Assembly (NCBI GenBank): GCA_021463145.1
Contig: JAJTWZ010000039.1
Location: 1-38,573 of the forward strand
Length of the DNA stretch: 38,573 bases
Direction of reading: 5' to 3'
From: Blastocatellia bacterium
GTDB lineage: Bacteria > Acidobacteriota > Blastocatellia > UBA7656 > JADIYM01
The translations under genes and the position numbers were made by a program. Positions within the stretch are counted from its first letter, which is position 1. Every line of letters begins with the position of its first letter. A model generated the notes under the pieces. That model saw nothing but the letters and a program-made list of their open reading frames with translations. It ran no database searches and was not told where the DNA came from. This document shows, one piece after another, positions 1 to 9,032 of the stretch.

Positions 1-211
1 GAGGCCGTCGACCTGCGTCGCGGCTTCGACGGTCTGGCCGCGCTCACCAGGTCCGTGATCAATCGGGATCCGATGTGCGGACACCTGTTCGTCTTTCTCG
101 ATCGCCGACGGGATCGCGTGAAGATTCTGATGTGGGATCGAACCGGTTTTCTGTGTGTGTGTACAAAAGGCTGGGGGCTGGCACGTTCGCGTTGCCGGAG
201 GATCCGGACGC
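1..211 (+). pseudogene. IS66-family TnpB (Orf2) remnant, 5' truncated and frameshifted
   Basis: The first frame reads VDLRRGFDGLAAL, then a GHLFVF segment, then DRVKILMWDRTGF. This is the characteristic core of the IS66 accessory protein TnpB (IS66 Orf2). The window edge removes the N-terminus. At about 150-162 the DNA has a TG-dinucleotide run, after which the expected continuation (VYKRLGAGTFALPED) appears in the next frame, so a frameshift has broken the gene. Homology stops near 210 and the usual C-terminus is missing. No TnpA, TnpC transposase or IS66 terminal repeat is visible. It is therefore a dead fragment of an insertion sequence. Confidence is high for the family and moderate for the exact end. 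Confidence 0.8.
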
Positions 212-367
212 GGGGCGACGACGCGGAAGGAGTACACGTCGCTGCGGTACCACAAGCCGTCCGACAAAGTGCAGGACACGTGGGATCTCGCCAGAGCGGT
301 CGAGGAACTGCAGCTCGCGTTCCACATCGGGCTGCAAGTCGCGAATACGGCGGCGATCCCGACCTGA
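212..367 (+). pseudogene. 3' remnant of an unidentified gene fused to the IS66 fragment
   Basis: Just after the IS66 homology a different frame looks like genuine coding sequence up to a TGA at 365-367. It includes YTSLRYHKPSDKVQDTWD and EELQLAFHIGLQVANTAAIP. Almost every codon ends in G or C, as in the real genes of this window, whereas the overlapping frames give Arg-rich nonsense. The family is not recognised. It has no start or ribosome-binding site of its own and directly abuts the TnpB remnant, so it is probably the tail of a gene truncated by the insertion or a later deletion. It could instead be unusual IS66 flanking sequence. Confidence 0.4.
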
Positions 368-459
368 CGCGAGGGCGGCGAGTTCAAGGCGCGGCCGGAC
401 GCGACGATGCCGAGGCGGTGAAGTAGAGCAACCCCAATCTGAAGGACCGAGCGGACGAG

Positions 460-482
460 GCGGACCGGACCGGCTGGTCCGC
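460..482. terminator. Possible hairpin terminator
   Basis: GCGGACC (460-466) and GGTCCGC (476-482) form a 7-bp GC-rich stem with a 9-base loop. It lies downstream of the minus-strand protease gene that ends at 546. There is no T-run. Nothing else is seen in 368-545. Confidence 0.3.
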
Positions 483-545
483 TCCGTCCCGATCCGTTCG
501 ATCAGTCCAATCCGAGTTGCTCCGCTTTCGCCCTCCTGAGAATCG

Positions 546-1270
546 TTATCCGTTCCAATCTCCCGCCACCGGCAGTTGCGACCCGGCGCCGAAGAAGAAC
601 GAGAAGTCCGCTGCGCCGTTGCCGAGCGTGTTCTTCAGGAAGAACGCACCGGTAGAAGGACTATAAAGCCCAACACCGTCCGAGCCATCGTTGTTCCAGT
701 CGCCCGCAATCGGCATGTAACCGACTCCGCCCGCGCCGAACGAGAACACGGTGTCGGCAGCGCCGCTGGAGTTCGAGTTGCGGACGAAGAAGGCACCGGT
801 CACCGGATCGTACACTCCGATCGTGTCGGTACCGTCTCCGTTCCAGTCGCCAATGACGGGAACGAGTCCAACGCCCCCGGCGCCGAACGAGAACACGATG
901 TCCGCGGCGCCTCCCGCATTCGAATTCTTCAGGAAGAACGCGCCCGTGGATGGAGCGTAAAGTCCCGCGGTAACGGAGCCATTACCGTCCCAATCTCCGA
1001 CGACCGGAATCAGAGTGGATGAGGGCGGGCCGTAGGCGAAAACCACGTCGGCGCCGCCTGGCGCGTTCGAGTTCTTCAGGAAGAAGGCTCCCGATGACGG
1101 CACGTAGATTCCGAGAGTATCAGTGCCGTTTCCGTCCCAGTCACCGGTGAGCGGCGTGGCGCCCGCCGGACCGTACGAGGCAACGACGTCCGCCGGGCCG
1201 CCGCTGTTCGCGTTGCGAAGAAAGAACGTGCCGGAAGCTGGAACGTAGACACCGATCGTGTCGTCGACGA
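546..1270 (-). repeat. Five tandem ~46-residue repeats inside the protease gene
   Basis: The 3' end of the protease gene repeats a unit of about 140 bp five times. The pieces for 'FFLKNSN' (plus strand, gttcttcaggaagaa) and for 'GDWNGDG' recur at regular spacing. At protein level each unit reads GDW[DN]xxGxDxxGxYxPxxGAFF[LV][KR]NSN. The units are diverged enough to have evolved as protein domains, so this is not a recent DNA duplication. Confidence 0.85.
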
Positions 1271-4200
1271 CTGGCGCGCCACCGCAGCACTCGTACGAGG
1301 CGCGAGTGACCTCGATGCTCCAGCAGTAGAGGAAGCCGCTGTCGCCGCTCGCGCTGTCGCCGATGCGAAGCCGCCAGCTGCCGGTTACCGACTTTCCATT
1401 CAACGACGAGAGCATCCCGTCAGGCCTGAACGTTGCCGCGAACGGCGCCGTCCCGCTCGCAATCGGAGTGGCGGAAGCATCGTCGAATACCGTGCTCGTC
1501 CCTGTGCAGTCCGTTGCTCCGCTGCCGAAGTTGTCTCCGCCGCCTCCCCGTGCCGCCGAGAGCGCAACAACGGTGCCGTCCGGCGCAACGAGCGAGATCG
1601 TCAGGTCGCCGTCGTAAGAATGATTCAGCCGCACTCGAACGTTGACGTCCTGGACCGCACCGGTATCAGAAACCGCGATGATCTGCTCCGCCATGTCGCC
1701 CACGGTTCCAGTTGCCGGCACGGGAACGTTTATCGCGCCGCTCGAGTATGTCGCCGTCAGTGGCGCTCCAAGTACGCCAAGCTGAAAAGTGAATGCCGCC
1801 GTACCGAGGTCCGTCGGCCCGTCCTGAAGTTGAAGCGTGGCCGTGACCGTGCCTCCGCACACGCCGTTAGCGGTGAAAGTGAACGGGCGCACCGCGGAGC
1901 CGCCGCCCGAAGCCAGCGATCCGTAATTCTGCGGTCCGCTCGGCGAGGTCACGCCGCCCGTCACGAGGAGCGTCGCCACGAGATTCGAAGTCGATGCCGT
2001 CCCGATGTTCTGGAGAGTGAGATCGACGGTGACGGACTCGCCCGGATCGGCGACCCCGTTCCCGGGAGCGCAGCTCTCCGAAGTCAGCGCTTGATTCGAT
2101 CCGTTGACGACCGCGGCCGGCGCAGCGACTGCGTTCTGGACCATCAGTGCGAAATGCTGGTCGGTGGTGTCACCGTTTCCGAGAACGCCGTCCCCATTTA
2201 GTCCAGTCGCCGTGACTTTCACGCTGAACGTGCCTCCAGTCGTGAGACCCGAAACCACGAAAACGTTCTCAATGTTGTTCTTCGTGTCGAAAGTGCCTCC
2301 AGTCGTCGAGACCCCGGCCGCAAGCACGTTGCCCTTGAAAGTCTGTCCTCCTACCGTCACTTCGAGGTCGAGGTTGTTGACGAGAGCCGGATCACTGGCG
2401 GCCGGCGGGTCCGTCCACACGAGCGTGACCTTGAATGGCTTGGAACCATCGGCAACCGTTCCCGTCATCGTCGACACCTGACCGGGGGCCGAAAGCGAAA
2501 ATGTCTGATCCACGTATTCCGTGGCGATTCCGGTGTTCAGGATGTTCTTCAGATTGACGAGGCCCCAGCCCTCGAAACCGTTCGGCCGCGCAGCGCTCGC
2601 GAAAGCGCCCGTCATGTCAGTAGTGCTGTTGATCAGCGCAGCCTTGACGAGCGCCGGACTCGGGTTGACACCGGAGTGCGTGTTCTTCCAGAAGTTCACG
2701 AAAAGCGCCGCAGCGCCGGCGACGTTCGGAGCCGCGTGCGACGTGCCTTCGCTCCATCGGTGAAACGTGTCGATGTTGCCGAACAATGCGTCCGGGCCGG
2801 ACCGTCCCCCCGTAACGCCAGCACCAGGAGCCGAAAGATCGGGCTTCACGCGGCCGTCGGCCGCCAGGCCGCGGCTCGAGAAATCGGCGATATCCTGCAG
2901 GTTGTCGTGGTCCGCCGCCGGACTCAACTCCGTGCGTACGTTTTCTGAGGCCGCCACTGAAATGAGATTCTTCGCGACCTTCGGCCGGGTAAGTCCGCTT
3001 GCGCCCTGATTGCCGGCCGAGAACACGATGACAAGCGGATCGATCGAGGACGCCGCCGACGCATCACGAACGAATCCGTCGTACTGCGCCGCAAGCGAGT
3101 CGTATGCATTGCCGTTCGTTCCGTTCCCCCAGCTGTTGTTCGTGATGAATCCCGGAACGCCATTCGGGCCCGGTGTAACCACCGTGTCGTTGCAGGTGTC
3201 GGCTTCCGTGCCCGTGTATCCGGACCGCAGCAGCGGTATGTTCACGATGTGCGCCTTCGGCGCAACTCCGCTGCCATAGTTGTAGCCCGTAGGATCGAGC
3301 ACGCTGAACGGCGCATCGCCCGCGATGATCGAAGCGTTCAGGTGTCCGTGTCCCTGCGCCGCGTTCGTGGCGCCGCGGAGTGGTCCGTGGGCCGTGTTCG
3401 ACGCCGTGACGTAGAAGCCGCCGTCACCCGGAATTGCGACTCCGTCGTCCACAACCGAGACGGTCACGTTCGTGCCGTCGACGCCGAACTGCGCGAGGGG
3501 GTTGTAGCCCGCAGGATTCAGCGTGGTCACGCCGGTGTAGTTACCCGCGATGACCTGTGCAGCCCGCTCGTCCTCTGCGGACGGAGGCAGGTACGGGTCT
3601 ACCGCCACGACGTCGCGCAGCCCGATGATGGCACGCAACTGCTGGGGCTGGAGCCGCGCCCGAATCACGTGGAAGTAATTGTTCGGAAGAACAATCTCCT
3701 TGATGACGACTCCCTGCCCCCTCGACACCTCAGCCGATACCGCCTGGAGGTTTCCCGTGCGAAAAACCGCGATGTCGTACAAGGCGGCGCCAGAGCGTCC
3801 AAAACCGTGCGTGGTGCCGCTAGACGCGTCCTTCGACGTCCCACCGACGGACCAAAGCAAGTCGGGCGACAATTTGTACGCGGGATGAAAGATTCCAGTC
3901 CATCGCACCATCGGTAAACGCTCGATAGCTTCCATCGCCTGCGGAGTCGCCGTCACGACGAAAGCCTGATGCGGAATGTACTGGACGACCTCGCCGCCCG
4001 CGTCGCGGACCGCGCGTAACCAGCCGTCCGTGACCGGGGCGACGAACTGTACGAGGTAGTAATCACCCGCTGCGTCCGCGGCCGGCTTGTACCCGCCGCT
4101 CCCGGCAAATGCCCGAGCAGGATCGTCTCTCAGAGGATCGAACTGAAATCCCCGAAGGCTGACGATAGTCGGTACGACGTCGAGGTCGAGGCGGAAAGCG

Positions 4201-4484
4201 ATTCCGTTCGGCCTGCGAGCGCTTTCCAGCGCTCCGGCATTCGCGGCCACCATCACGGAAGAGCCGTAATCGGCCACGAGCGTTCCCAGTGCGGCCGCAC
4301 GCTCGCGGTGCGAGCCAGTTGGCGTCGCTACGCGAACGAGCACGGCCTCGGGATTGCGCGCTGCGGCTCGAGCCGCGGCCTCGTCGAATCCGCCCGCGCC
4401 AACGGACCGATTCACACCCGATGAGGTCATCGTCACCAGAAAGACGAGCGCGACGAGCGCAAGATAAAACGATACTCGCGACAT
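546..4484 (-). CDS. Secreted subtilisin-like serine protease (S8) with P-domain and five C-terminal repeats
   Basis: This 1312-residue protein begins with a signal peptide (hydrophobic residues 5-20). The S8 catalytic triad is visible: Asp346 in VVDDG, His379 in GHGHLNAS and Ser582 in GTSHAAP, with the oxyanion Asn492 in SAGNQG. Residues 30-300 are a long propeptide or accessory region. After the protease come beta-rich segments, then a proprotein-convertase P-domain around residues 900-1060 (NHSYDGDLTISLVAPDG and SGFLYCWSIEVT). The last 240 residues or so are five repeats of the GDWDGNGTDTLGIY / GAFFLKNSN type. GGAG sits about 8 bases upstream of the ATG at 4484. It is probably exported to hydrolyse extracellular protein, with the P-domain and repeats serving stability or surface attachment. 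The gene is divergent from the secreted hydrolase at 4665, which suggests related roles. Confidence 0.93.
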   Translation of the reverse strand: MSRVSFYLALVALVFLVTMTSSGVNRSVGAGGFDEAAARAAARNPEAVLVRVATPTGSHRERAAALGTLVADYGSSVMVAANAGALESARRPNGIAFRLDLDVVPTIVSLRGFQFDPLRDDPARAFAGSGGYKPAADAAGDYYLVQFVAPVTDGWLRAVRDAGGEVVQYIPHQAFVVTATPQAMEAIERLPMVRWTGIFHPAYKLSPDLLWSVGGTSKDASSGTTHGFGRSGAALYDIAVFRTGNLQAVSAEVSRGQGVVIKEIVLPNNYFHVIRARLQPQQLRAIIGLRDVVAVDPYLPPSAEDERAAQVIAGNYTGVTTLNPAGYNPLAQFGVDGTNVTVSVVDDGVAIPGDGGFYVTASNTAHGPLRGATNAAQGHGHLNASIIAGDAPFSVLDPTGYNYGSGVAPKAHIVNIPLLRSGYTGTEADTCNDTVVTPGPNGVPGFITNNSWGNGTNGNAYDSLAAQYDGFVRDASAASSIDPLVIVFSAGNQGASGLTRPKVAKNLISVAASENVRTELSPAADHDNLQDIADFSSRGLAADGRVKPDLSAPGAGVTGGRSGPDALFGNIDTFHRWSEGTSHAAPNVAGAAALFVNFWKNTHSGVNPSPALVKAALINSTTDMTGAFASAARPNGFEGWGLVNLKNILNTGIATEYVDQTFSLSAPGQVSTMTGTVADGSKPFKVTLVWTDPPAASDPALVNNLDLEVTVGGQTFKGNVLAAGVSTTGGTFDTKNNIENVFVVSGLTTGGTFSVKVTATGLNGDGVLGNGDTTDQHFALMVQNAVAAPAAVVNGSNQALTSESCAPGNGVADPGESVTVDLTLQNIGTASTSNLVATLLVTGGVTSPSGPQNYGSLASGGGSAVRPFTFTANGVCGGTVTATLQLQDGPTDLGTAAFTFQLGVLGAPLTATYSSGAINVPVPATGTVGDMAEQIIAVSDTGAVQDVNVRVRLNHSYDGDLTISLVAPDGTVVALSAARGGGGDNFGSGATDCTGTSTVFDDASATPIASGTAPFAATFRPDGMLSSLNGKSVTGSWRLRIGDSASGDSGFLYCWSIEVTRASYECCGGAPVVDDTIGVYVPASGTFFLRNANSGGPADVVASYGPAGATPLTGDWDGNGTDTLGIYVPSSGAFFLKNSNAPGGADVVFAYGPPSSTLIPVVGDWDGNGSVTAGLYAPSTGAFFLKNSNAGGAADIVFSFGAGGVGLVPVIGDWNGDGTDTIGVYDPVTGAFFVRNSNSSGAADTVFSFGAGGVGYMPIAGDWNNDGSDGVGLYSPSTGAFFLKNTLGNGAADFSFFFGAGSQLPVAGDWNG

Positions 4485-4664
4485 ACAGCAACTCCGTGTT
4501 GTTGGGATTCCGAGGGTCCGCGGACGCGGGATGCCGGATCATCCCCGGTCTCGGCAGAAATTGTCAATTCGCACGGGTTCGTCCGCATACGGGCACGCTC
4601 TCGAGAACCTTTTCGAGCAGAATCCGAACAAGTTGGTGATTTCGCCATTCCGGAGGCCCAACCT
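4485..4664. promoter_or_regulatory. Divergent intergenic region with a short palindrome
   Basis: These 180 bp separate two divergent secreted-enzyme genes and must hold both promoters. A perfect 10-bp palindrome, GTCCGCGGAC, lies at 4516-4525, about 30 bases upstream of the protease start. It could be an operator, but a GC-rich palindrome this short may occur by chance. No clear -35/-10 pair was recognised. Confidence 0.3.
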
Positions 4665-6578
4665 ATGCAGACGTTCCGTTGCCGCACGACCCTTTCGATC
4701 CTGGTTCTCGCTGGAGCAGCGCTTCTTGCCGCTCCAACCGTCGCGCCCGCACAGTCAGCCGCGCCGGCGAAAGCCGAAGTCACGGTCCGTGATCTCTACG
4801 CTAAAACCGTCTACCGCATCCCCATGCGCGACGGCGCGAAGCTCTACACGGTCGTCTACAGCCCGCGCGACACGTCGACGACCTATCCGATCCTGCTCAA
4901 TCGGACCCCATACTCGGTGGGTCCGTACGGAGACGACGAATACCGGGAACGAGTCGGACCGTCGCGGCCGTTCGAAGCGGAGAAGTACATCTTCGTCTAC
5001 CAGGACGTCCGCGGCCGGTTCATGTCGGAGGGCGACTACGTGAACGTCCGTCCGCAGCTCACTGGCGCGGCTACGAAGGATCCGAAGGCGATCGACGAGA
5101 GCACCGACACGTACGACACGATCGACTTCCTCGTGAAGAACGTGCCGAACAACAACGGCCGTGCCGGCATCTATGGCATCTCGTATCCCGGCTTCTACGC
5201 CGCAGCCGGCGCGATCAATGCGCATCCGGCGCTCAAGGCCGCGTCCCCTCAGGCGCCCGTGTCGCAGTGGTTCATCGGCGACGACATGCATCACAACGGC
5301 GCGCTCTTCCTGATGGACGGGTTCCGCTTCTTTTCGTCGTTCGGCCGTCCGCGCCCGAAACTCACGACAGAGTGGACGCGGGGAGTCGAATACGGAACGC
5401 CAGACGCCTACGAGTTCTACCTCAGGGCCGGGCCGATCAGGAACCTCGACGAGCGTTACCTCAAGGGCGAGATCTCGTTCTGGAACGAAATGATGGAGCA
5501 CGGTACGTACGACGACTTCTGGAAGTCGCGCGCGGTTGCCACGCACCTCCGAAACATCAAGCCCGCCGTCATGACCGTGGGCGGATGGTTCGACGCCGAG
5601 AATCTCTACGGCGCGCTCCACGTCTACGAAGCGATCGAACGCCAGAGCCCGAAGGAAACCCGGAACACGATCGTAATGGGACCGTGGTTTCACGGTGGTT
5701 GGGCGCGTGGAAGCGGAGAGCGGCTCGGACAGATGCGATTCGGCGCCGAGACGTCTCCCTGGTACAACTCCGAGGTGGAACTCCGGTTCTTCAACGCACA
5801 TCTGAAGGACAAGGGCACCGCCGATCTGCCCGAGGCGATCGTGTTCAACACCGGCGCGAACGTCTGGCGCGAGTTCCCCGCCTGGCCGCCGTCGAACGCG
5901 ACCCGGAAGCCGATTTACGCTGGCGAAGGCGGTACGCTGTCGTGGACAAAACCGGCCGCCACGGGCGAGTCCTTCAGCGAGTACGTGAGCGACCCGTGGC
6001 ATCCGGTGCCGCACACCATGCGCACGACGGACCAGCGCAGCCGCGAGTACATGACAGAAGACCAGCGGTTCGCGTCCCGCCGGCCCGACGTTCTCGTGTT
6101 CCAGACCGAGCCGCTCGCCAACGACGTGACGGTTTCGGGTCCGATCGCGGCACGGATCTTCGCCAGCACGACGGGCACCGACGCGGACTTCATCGTGAAG
6201 GTCATCGACGTGCTGCCCGATGACACCCCAACTCCGAAGGAGGACGCCGGCCTCGAGCCCCTCGGCGGTGCGCAGCAGATGATCCGTTTCGAGGTGATGC
6301 GCGGAAAGTTCCGCAACAGCTACGAAAAGCCCGAACCGTTCGTGCCAGGACAGGTGACGCCGGTGAACCTGACCCTTCAGGACGTGCTCCACACGTTCAA
6401 GAAGGGCCACCGGATAATGATCCAGATCCAGTCGTCGATGTTCCCGCTCATCGATCGCAATCCGCAGACGTTCTGCGACATCTACAAAGCGAGCGAGAGC
6501 GACTTCCGGAAGGCGACCATCCGTATCTTCCACTCGGCTGCCTATCCGACGTCCGTGACGTTCGGAGTTCTCGAGTAG
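4665..6578 (+). CDS. Secreted CocE/NonD-family hydrolase (X-Pro dipeptidyl-peptidase-like)
   Basis: The protein has 637 residues with a signal peptide (TLSILVLAGAALLAAPTVAPAQ, about residues 9-30). The alpha/beta-hydrolase core follows: IPMRDGAKLYTVVYSP, then FVYQDVRGRFMSEG, then the nucleophile elbow GISYPG with Ser173. GPWFHGGW and a C-terminal jelly-roll region (from about residue 400, including VPGQVTPVNLTLQDV) complete the CocE/Xaa-Pro dipeptidyl-peptidase S15 architecture. Such enzymes cleave X-Pro peptides, or ester and amide bonds of small acyl substrates. The true substrate cannot be read from sequence. GGAGG at 4652-4656 lies 8 bases before the ATG, which fixes the start. The divergent subtilisin-like neighbour fits a shared role in extracellular peptide breakdown. 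Confidence 0.92.
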   Translation: MQTFRCRTTLSILVLAGAALLAAPTVAPAQSAAPAKAEVTVRDLYAKTVYRIPMRDGAKLYTVVYSPRDTSTTYPILLNRTPYSVGPYGDDEYRERVGPSRPFEAEKYIFVYQDVRGRFMSEGDYVNVRPQLTGAATKDPKAIDESTDTYDTIDFLVKNVPNNNGRAGIYGISYPGFYAAAGAINAHPALKAASPQAPVSQWFIGDDMHHNGALFLMDGFRFFSSFGRPRPKLTTEWTRGVEYGTPDAYEFYLRAGPIRNLDERYLKGEISFWNEMMEHGTYDDFWKSRAVATHLRNIKPAVMTVGGWFDAENLYGALHVYEAIERQSPKETRNTIVMGPWFHGGWARGSGERLGQMRFGAETSPWYNSEVELRFFNAHLKDKGTADLPEAIVFNTGANVWREFPAWPPSNATRKPIYAGEGGTLSWTKPAATGESFSEYVSDPWHPVPHTMRTTDQRSREYMTEDQRFASRRPDVLVFQTEPLANDVTVSGPIAARIFASTTGTDADFIVKVIDVLPDDTPTPKEDAGLEPLGGAQQMIRFEVMRGKFRNSYEKPEPFVPGQVTPVNLTLQDVLHTFKKGHRIMIQIQSSMFPLIDRNPQTFCDIYKASESDFRKATIRIFHSAAYPTSVTFGVLE

Positions 6579-6593
6579 TGAGAGAAGTGGACA

Positions 6594-6675
6594 GGATTTG
6601 CGGGACCCGGAGGGGATCTACAGGAACAACAACGAGAGTCGATTCCTGCTATTCCTCCACGAACTCCGCAGATCC
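6594..6675. terminator. Nested hairpin between convergent genes (family 2 repeat)
   Basis: GGATTTGCGG (6594-6603) pairs with CCGCAGATCC (6666-6675) with one mismatch. Inside it CAGGAA (6621-6626) pairs with TTCCTG (6643-6648). It fills the gap between the hydrolase stop (6578) and the convergent DCC gene (6696), so a bidirectional terminator is likely. The wording resembles the hairpin at 24990-25064. Confidence 0.5.
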
Positions 6676-6695
6676 AGTCTTGTGGAGCCCGGGGG

Positions 6696-7115
6696 CTACT
6701 CGATGAAGCGGCTGCGCACGTCACTCGGCGGGAGCACGCACGCGTCGTGTTTCCCGAAGAACCGATAGCGGTTCCTGGCAAACAGGTCGTAGCACCAGTC
6801 GCGTATCGCGGCCGGGACTACGCGGGTAATAACGGCCCACGACCACGGCGCTCCAAGGTATCGGCAAACCTTCAATGCGGCATCGGACCTGACAGAGACG
6901 GACTCGCGCGTGCCCTGCCCGATCGCCTCGACGTAGATCACGGAGTCGACGCCCTCGAGCGATGGATGTCGCGCGATCACACCGTTGCCAATCTCGCTCT
7001 GGAGCGGAGCGAACCGCATCGTATTTCGTCTGTCGCGGCCGATTATGAACTGGACTGACGCATTGCAGAATCCGCACGTGCCATCGTAGAGAAGCACCGG
7101 CGCGTCATCCGTCAC
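6696..7115 (-). CDS. DCC-family thiol-disulfide oxidoreductase-like protein (DUF393)
   Basis: The protein has 139 residues and shows the family hallmarks. An N-terminal [11 protein letters not shown] carries the CxxC pair (Cys14, Cys17), followed by a thioredoxin-like sequence, and the C-terminal segment [11 protein letters not shown] is typical of DCC/DUF393 (YuxK-like) proteins. A redox role is inferred from the CxxC motif, and no substrate is known. The start is GTG at 7115. Its first bases overlap the TGA of pdxH (shared GTGA, 7112-7115), so the two genes are almost certainly co-transcribed and translationally coupled. It is full length for the family. Confidence 0.88.
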   Translation of the reverse strand: MTDDAPVLLYDGTCGFCNASVQFIIGRDRRNTMRFAPLQSEIGNGVIARHPSLEGVDSVIYVEAIGQGTRESVSVRSDAALKVCRYLGAPWSWAVITRVVPAAIRDWCYDLFARNRYRFFGKHDACVLPPSDVRSRFIE

Positions 7116-7756
7116 GGAGACAGCCTCTCGCGAATCCAGGCTCCGTCCGCTTCGCGCCTGTATCGAAGCCGGTCGTGAAGCCGGCTCGGACGTCCCTGCC
7201 AGAATTCGATCTCACGCGGCACGAGGCGATAGCCGCCCCAATGCGGCGGGCGCGGAATCTCACGGCCCGCAAACTCGACCTCGAGTTGCCGGAATCGCGT
7301 GTCCAGTTCCTCCCTGTTCGGCAGAACGCTGCTCTGCGCCGACGCAAGCGCGCCGATCTGGCTTCCCTCGGGCCGCGTTGCGAAGTATGCGTCCGACTCG
7401 CTTGCGTCAACTTTCGACGTGACGCCATCCACGCGGACCTGCCGTTCGAGCTCGGGCCAGTAGAACGTAAGCGATGCATTCGGGTTCGAATCGAGCTCAC
7501 GGCCTTTGCGACTCTCGTAGTTCGTGTAGAAAACGAAGCCGCCCTGATCGAATCCCTTGAGCAAGACGACCCTGCCAGATGGACAACCATTGTCATCCAC
7601 CGTCGAGAGCGTCATCGCATTCGGCATCGGATTTGCCGTCGCCGACGCGTCGGAAAACCAGCGCCCGAACTGTTCGATCGGATCGTCGTGTGCATCCTGC
7701 TCGCGCAATCCACCGGGATCGCCTTCCGCTCCCTGGTTCGTGTGTTCCTTGCTCAT
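7112..7756 (-). CDS. pdxH: Pyridoxamine 5'-phosphate oxidase
   Basis: The protein has 214 residues, the usual size for PdxH. This FMN enzyme oxidises pyridoxamine- or pyridoxine-5'-phosphate to pyridoxal-5'-phosphate, the last step of vitamin B6 cofactor synthesis and salvage. Recognisable segments are [23 protein letters not shown], then [19 protein letters not shown], then [16 protein letters not shown] with [10 protein letters not shown] at the C-terminus. The last two contain the substrate- and FMN-binding residues of the family. The start is the ATG at 7756. The Shine-Dalgarno is weak, but a TATACT box lies about 12 bases upstream of it. It is the first gene of a two-gene unit with the DCC protein. 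Confidence 0.95.
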   Translation of the reverse strand: MSKEHTNQGAEGDPGGLREQDAHDDPIEQFGRWFSDASATANPMPNAMTLSTVDDNGCPSGRVVLLKGFDQGGFVFYTNYESRKGRELDSNPNASLTFYWPELERQVRVDGVTSKVDASESDAYFATRPEGSQIGALASAQSSVLPNREELDTRFRQLEVEFAGREIPRPPHWGGYRLVPREIEFWQGRPSRLHDRLRYRREADGAWIRERLSP

Positions 7757-7829
7757 CGGCGGCAGTATAGCCTATGAATCAGGTGGCCGGTCGCACCGGC
7801 ACAAGGCCGGAAACGAGGAATTGCGGAAC

Positions 7830-9032
7830 GTGACGGATGCGCGCCAGATCACCGTGCTGTGTCTCGCCAGCTACCACAAAGGCGACGAGTTCATCGAGGA
7901 GTGCAAACGACTTGGCTGCCGCGTCATTCTGTTGACGCTGGACTCGCTCGCGGGTGAAGGCTGGCCGCGGGACTCCATCGACGAGTTCTACCAGATGCCG
8001 GCGATCGGGGCGCGCGACGAGATCATCCACTCGGTCAGCTTCCTCGCGCGGTCGCAGCGCATCGACCGGATCATCGCGCTCGACGACTACGACGTCGAGA
8101 CGGCGGCCCTGTTGCGCGAGCACCTGCGCGTGCCGGGCATGGGCGACACCACGGCTCGGTACTTCCGCGACAAGCTCGCAATGCGGGTGAAGGCGAAAGA
8201 GCACGGAATCCTCGTGCCCGAATTCGTTCACGCGCTCAACGACGAGGCGGTCGCCGAATATGCGGCGCGCGTCGAGCCGCCGTGGGTGCTCAAGCCCCGG
8301 TCCGAGGCCGCAGCGATCGGGATCAAGAAGGTCCGGACGGCCGAGGAGCTGTGGCCGCTGCTCGAGGCGCTCGGCGACCGGCGGTCCTACTACGTGCTCG
8401 AGCAGTTCGTGCCCGGAGACATCTTCCACATCGACGGCATCGTCTCGGAGCGCGACGTCGTCTTCGCGGTCGCGCACAAGTACGGCGCTCCGCCAATGGC
8501 CGTCGCACACGAGGGCGGCATCTTCACGACGCGAACCCTTGCGCGCGACTCGGTCGATGCGCAGGCGCTCGAGTCGCTCAACCGCGAGCTGATCGCGACG
8601 CTCGGGCTCGTCCGCGGCGTCACGCACACCGAGTTCATCAAGGGCGCGGCTGACGGCCGGTTCTATTTCCTCGAGACGGCGGCGCGCGTCGGTGGCGCGA
8701 ACATCGCGGAAGCGGTGGAAGCGGCCACCGGGATCAACCTCTGGCACGAATGGGCGCAGATCGAGCTGAACCTCGACGACGTCGCCTACCACTTGCCGCC
8801 GCACCGGAACGACTATGCGGGCATCGTGATCTCGCTGGCGCGGCAGGAGCGGCCGGATACGTCGCACTTCACGGATCCGGAGATCGTGTGGCGGCTCGAG
8901 AAGGACTACCACGTCGGGCTGATCGTGGCGTCGGACCGGCCGGAGCGGGTCGACGAACTGATCGTGGAGTACCAGCGGCGAGTGCTCGAGGAGTTCCACG
9001 CCGTGCAGCCCCTCCCGGATACGGCGACGTGA
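7830..9032 (+). CDS. ATP-grasp domain protein, substrate unknown
   Basis: The protein has 400 residues. The preferred start is the GTG at 7830, preceded by GAGGAA 10 bases upstream. The same frame stays open further upstream, but that part overlaps the reverse-strand pdxH gene and is not protein-like. The N-terminal domain (ITVLCLASYHKGDEFIEECK) is the pre-ATP-grasp fold. The ATP-grasp domain includes PWVLKPRSEAAAIGIKKV, VLEQFVPGDIFHIDG and the metal-binding FLETAARVGG. Such enzymes activate a carboxylate with ATP and join it to an amine or thiol. The family resembles carbamoyl-phosphate-synthase-like or biotin-carboxylase-like stand-alone ligases. No neighbour indicates the pathway. The kinase gene starts 67 bases downstream in the same direction. 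Confidence 0.85.
   Translation: MTDARQITVLCLASYHKGDEFIEECKRLGCRVILLTLDSLAGEGWPRDSIDEFYQMPAIGARDEIIHSVSFLARSQRIDRIIALDDYDVETAALLREHLRVPGMGDTTARYFRDKLAMRVKAKEHGILVPEFVHALNDEAVAEYAARVEPPWVLKPRSEAAAIGIKKVRTAEELWPLLEALGDRRSYYVLEQFVPGDIFHIDGIVSERDVVFAVAHKYGAPPMAVAHEGGIFTTRTLARDSVDAQALESLNRELIATLGLVRGVTHTEFIKGAADGRFYFLETAARVGGANIAEAVEAATGINLWHEWAQIELNLDDVAYHLPPHRNDYAGIVISLARQERPDTSHFTDPEIVWRLEKDYHVGLIVASDRPERVDELIVEYQRRVLEEFHAVQPLPDTAT

Noticed and set aside
546-1270. Regularly spaced repeats resembling a CRISPR-like array
   Set aside because: The spacing is about 140 bp, the 'spacers' are conserved too, and the whole is one open frame with protein-level conservation.
4755-6533. Long open frame (592 codons) antisense to the CocE-like hydrolase
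   Set aside because: It is a by-product of high GC and strong third-position bias on the other strand. The translation is Arg/Val/His-rich with no domain, and the sense gene is unmistakable.
7779-8999. Reverse-strand frame of about 400 codons over the ATP-grasp gene
   Set aside because: Same shadow effect. The forward frame has the ATP-grasp signature and a ribosome-binding site.
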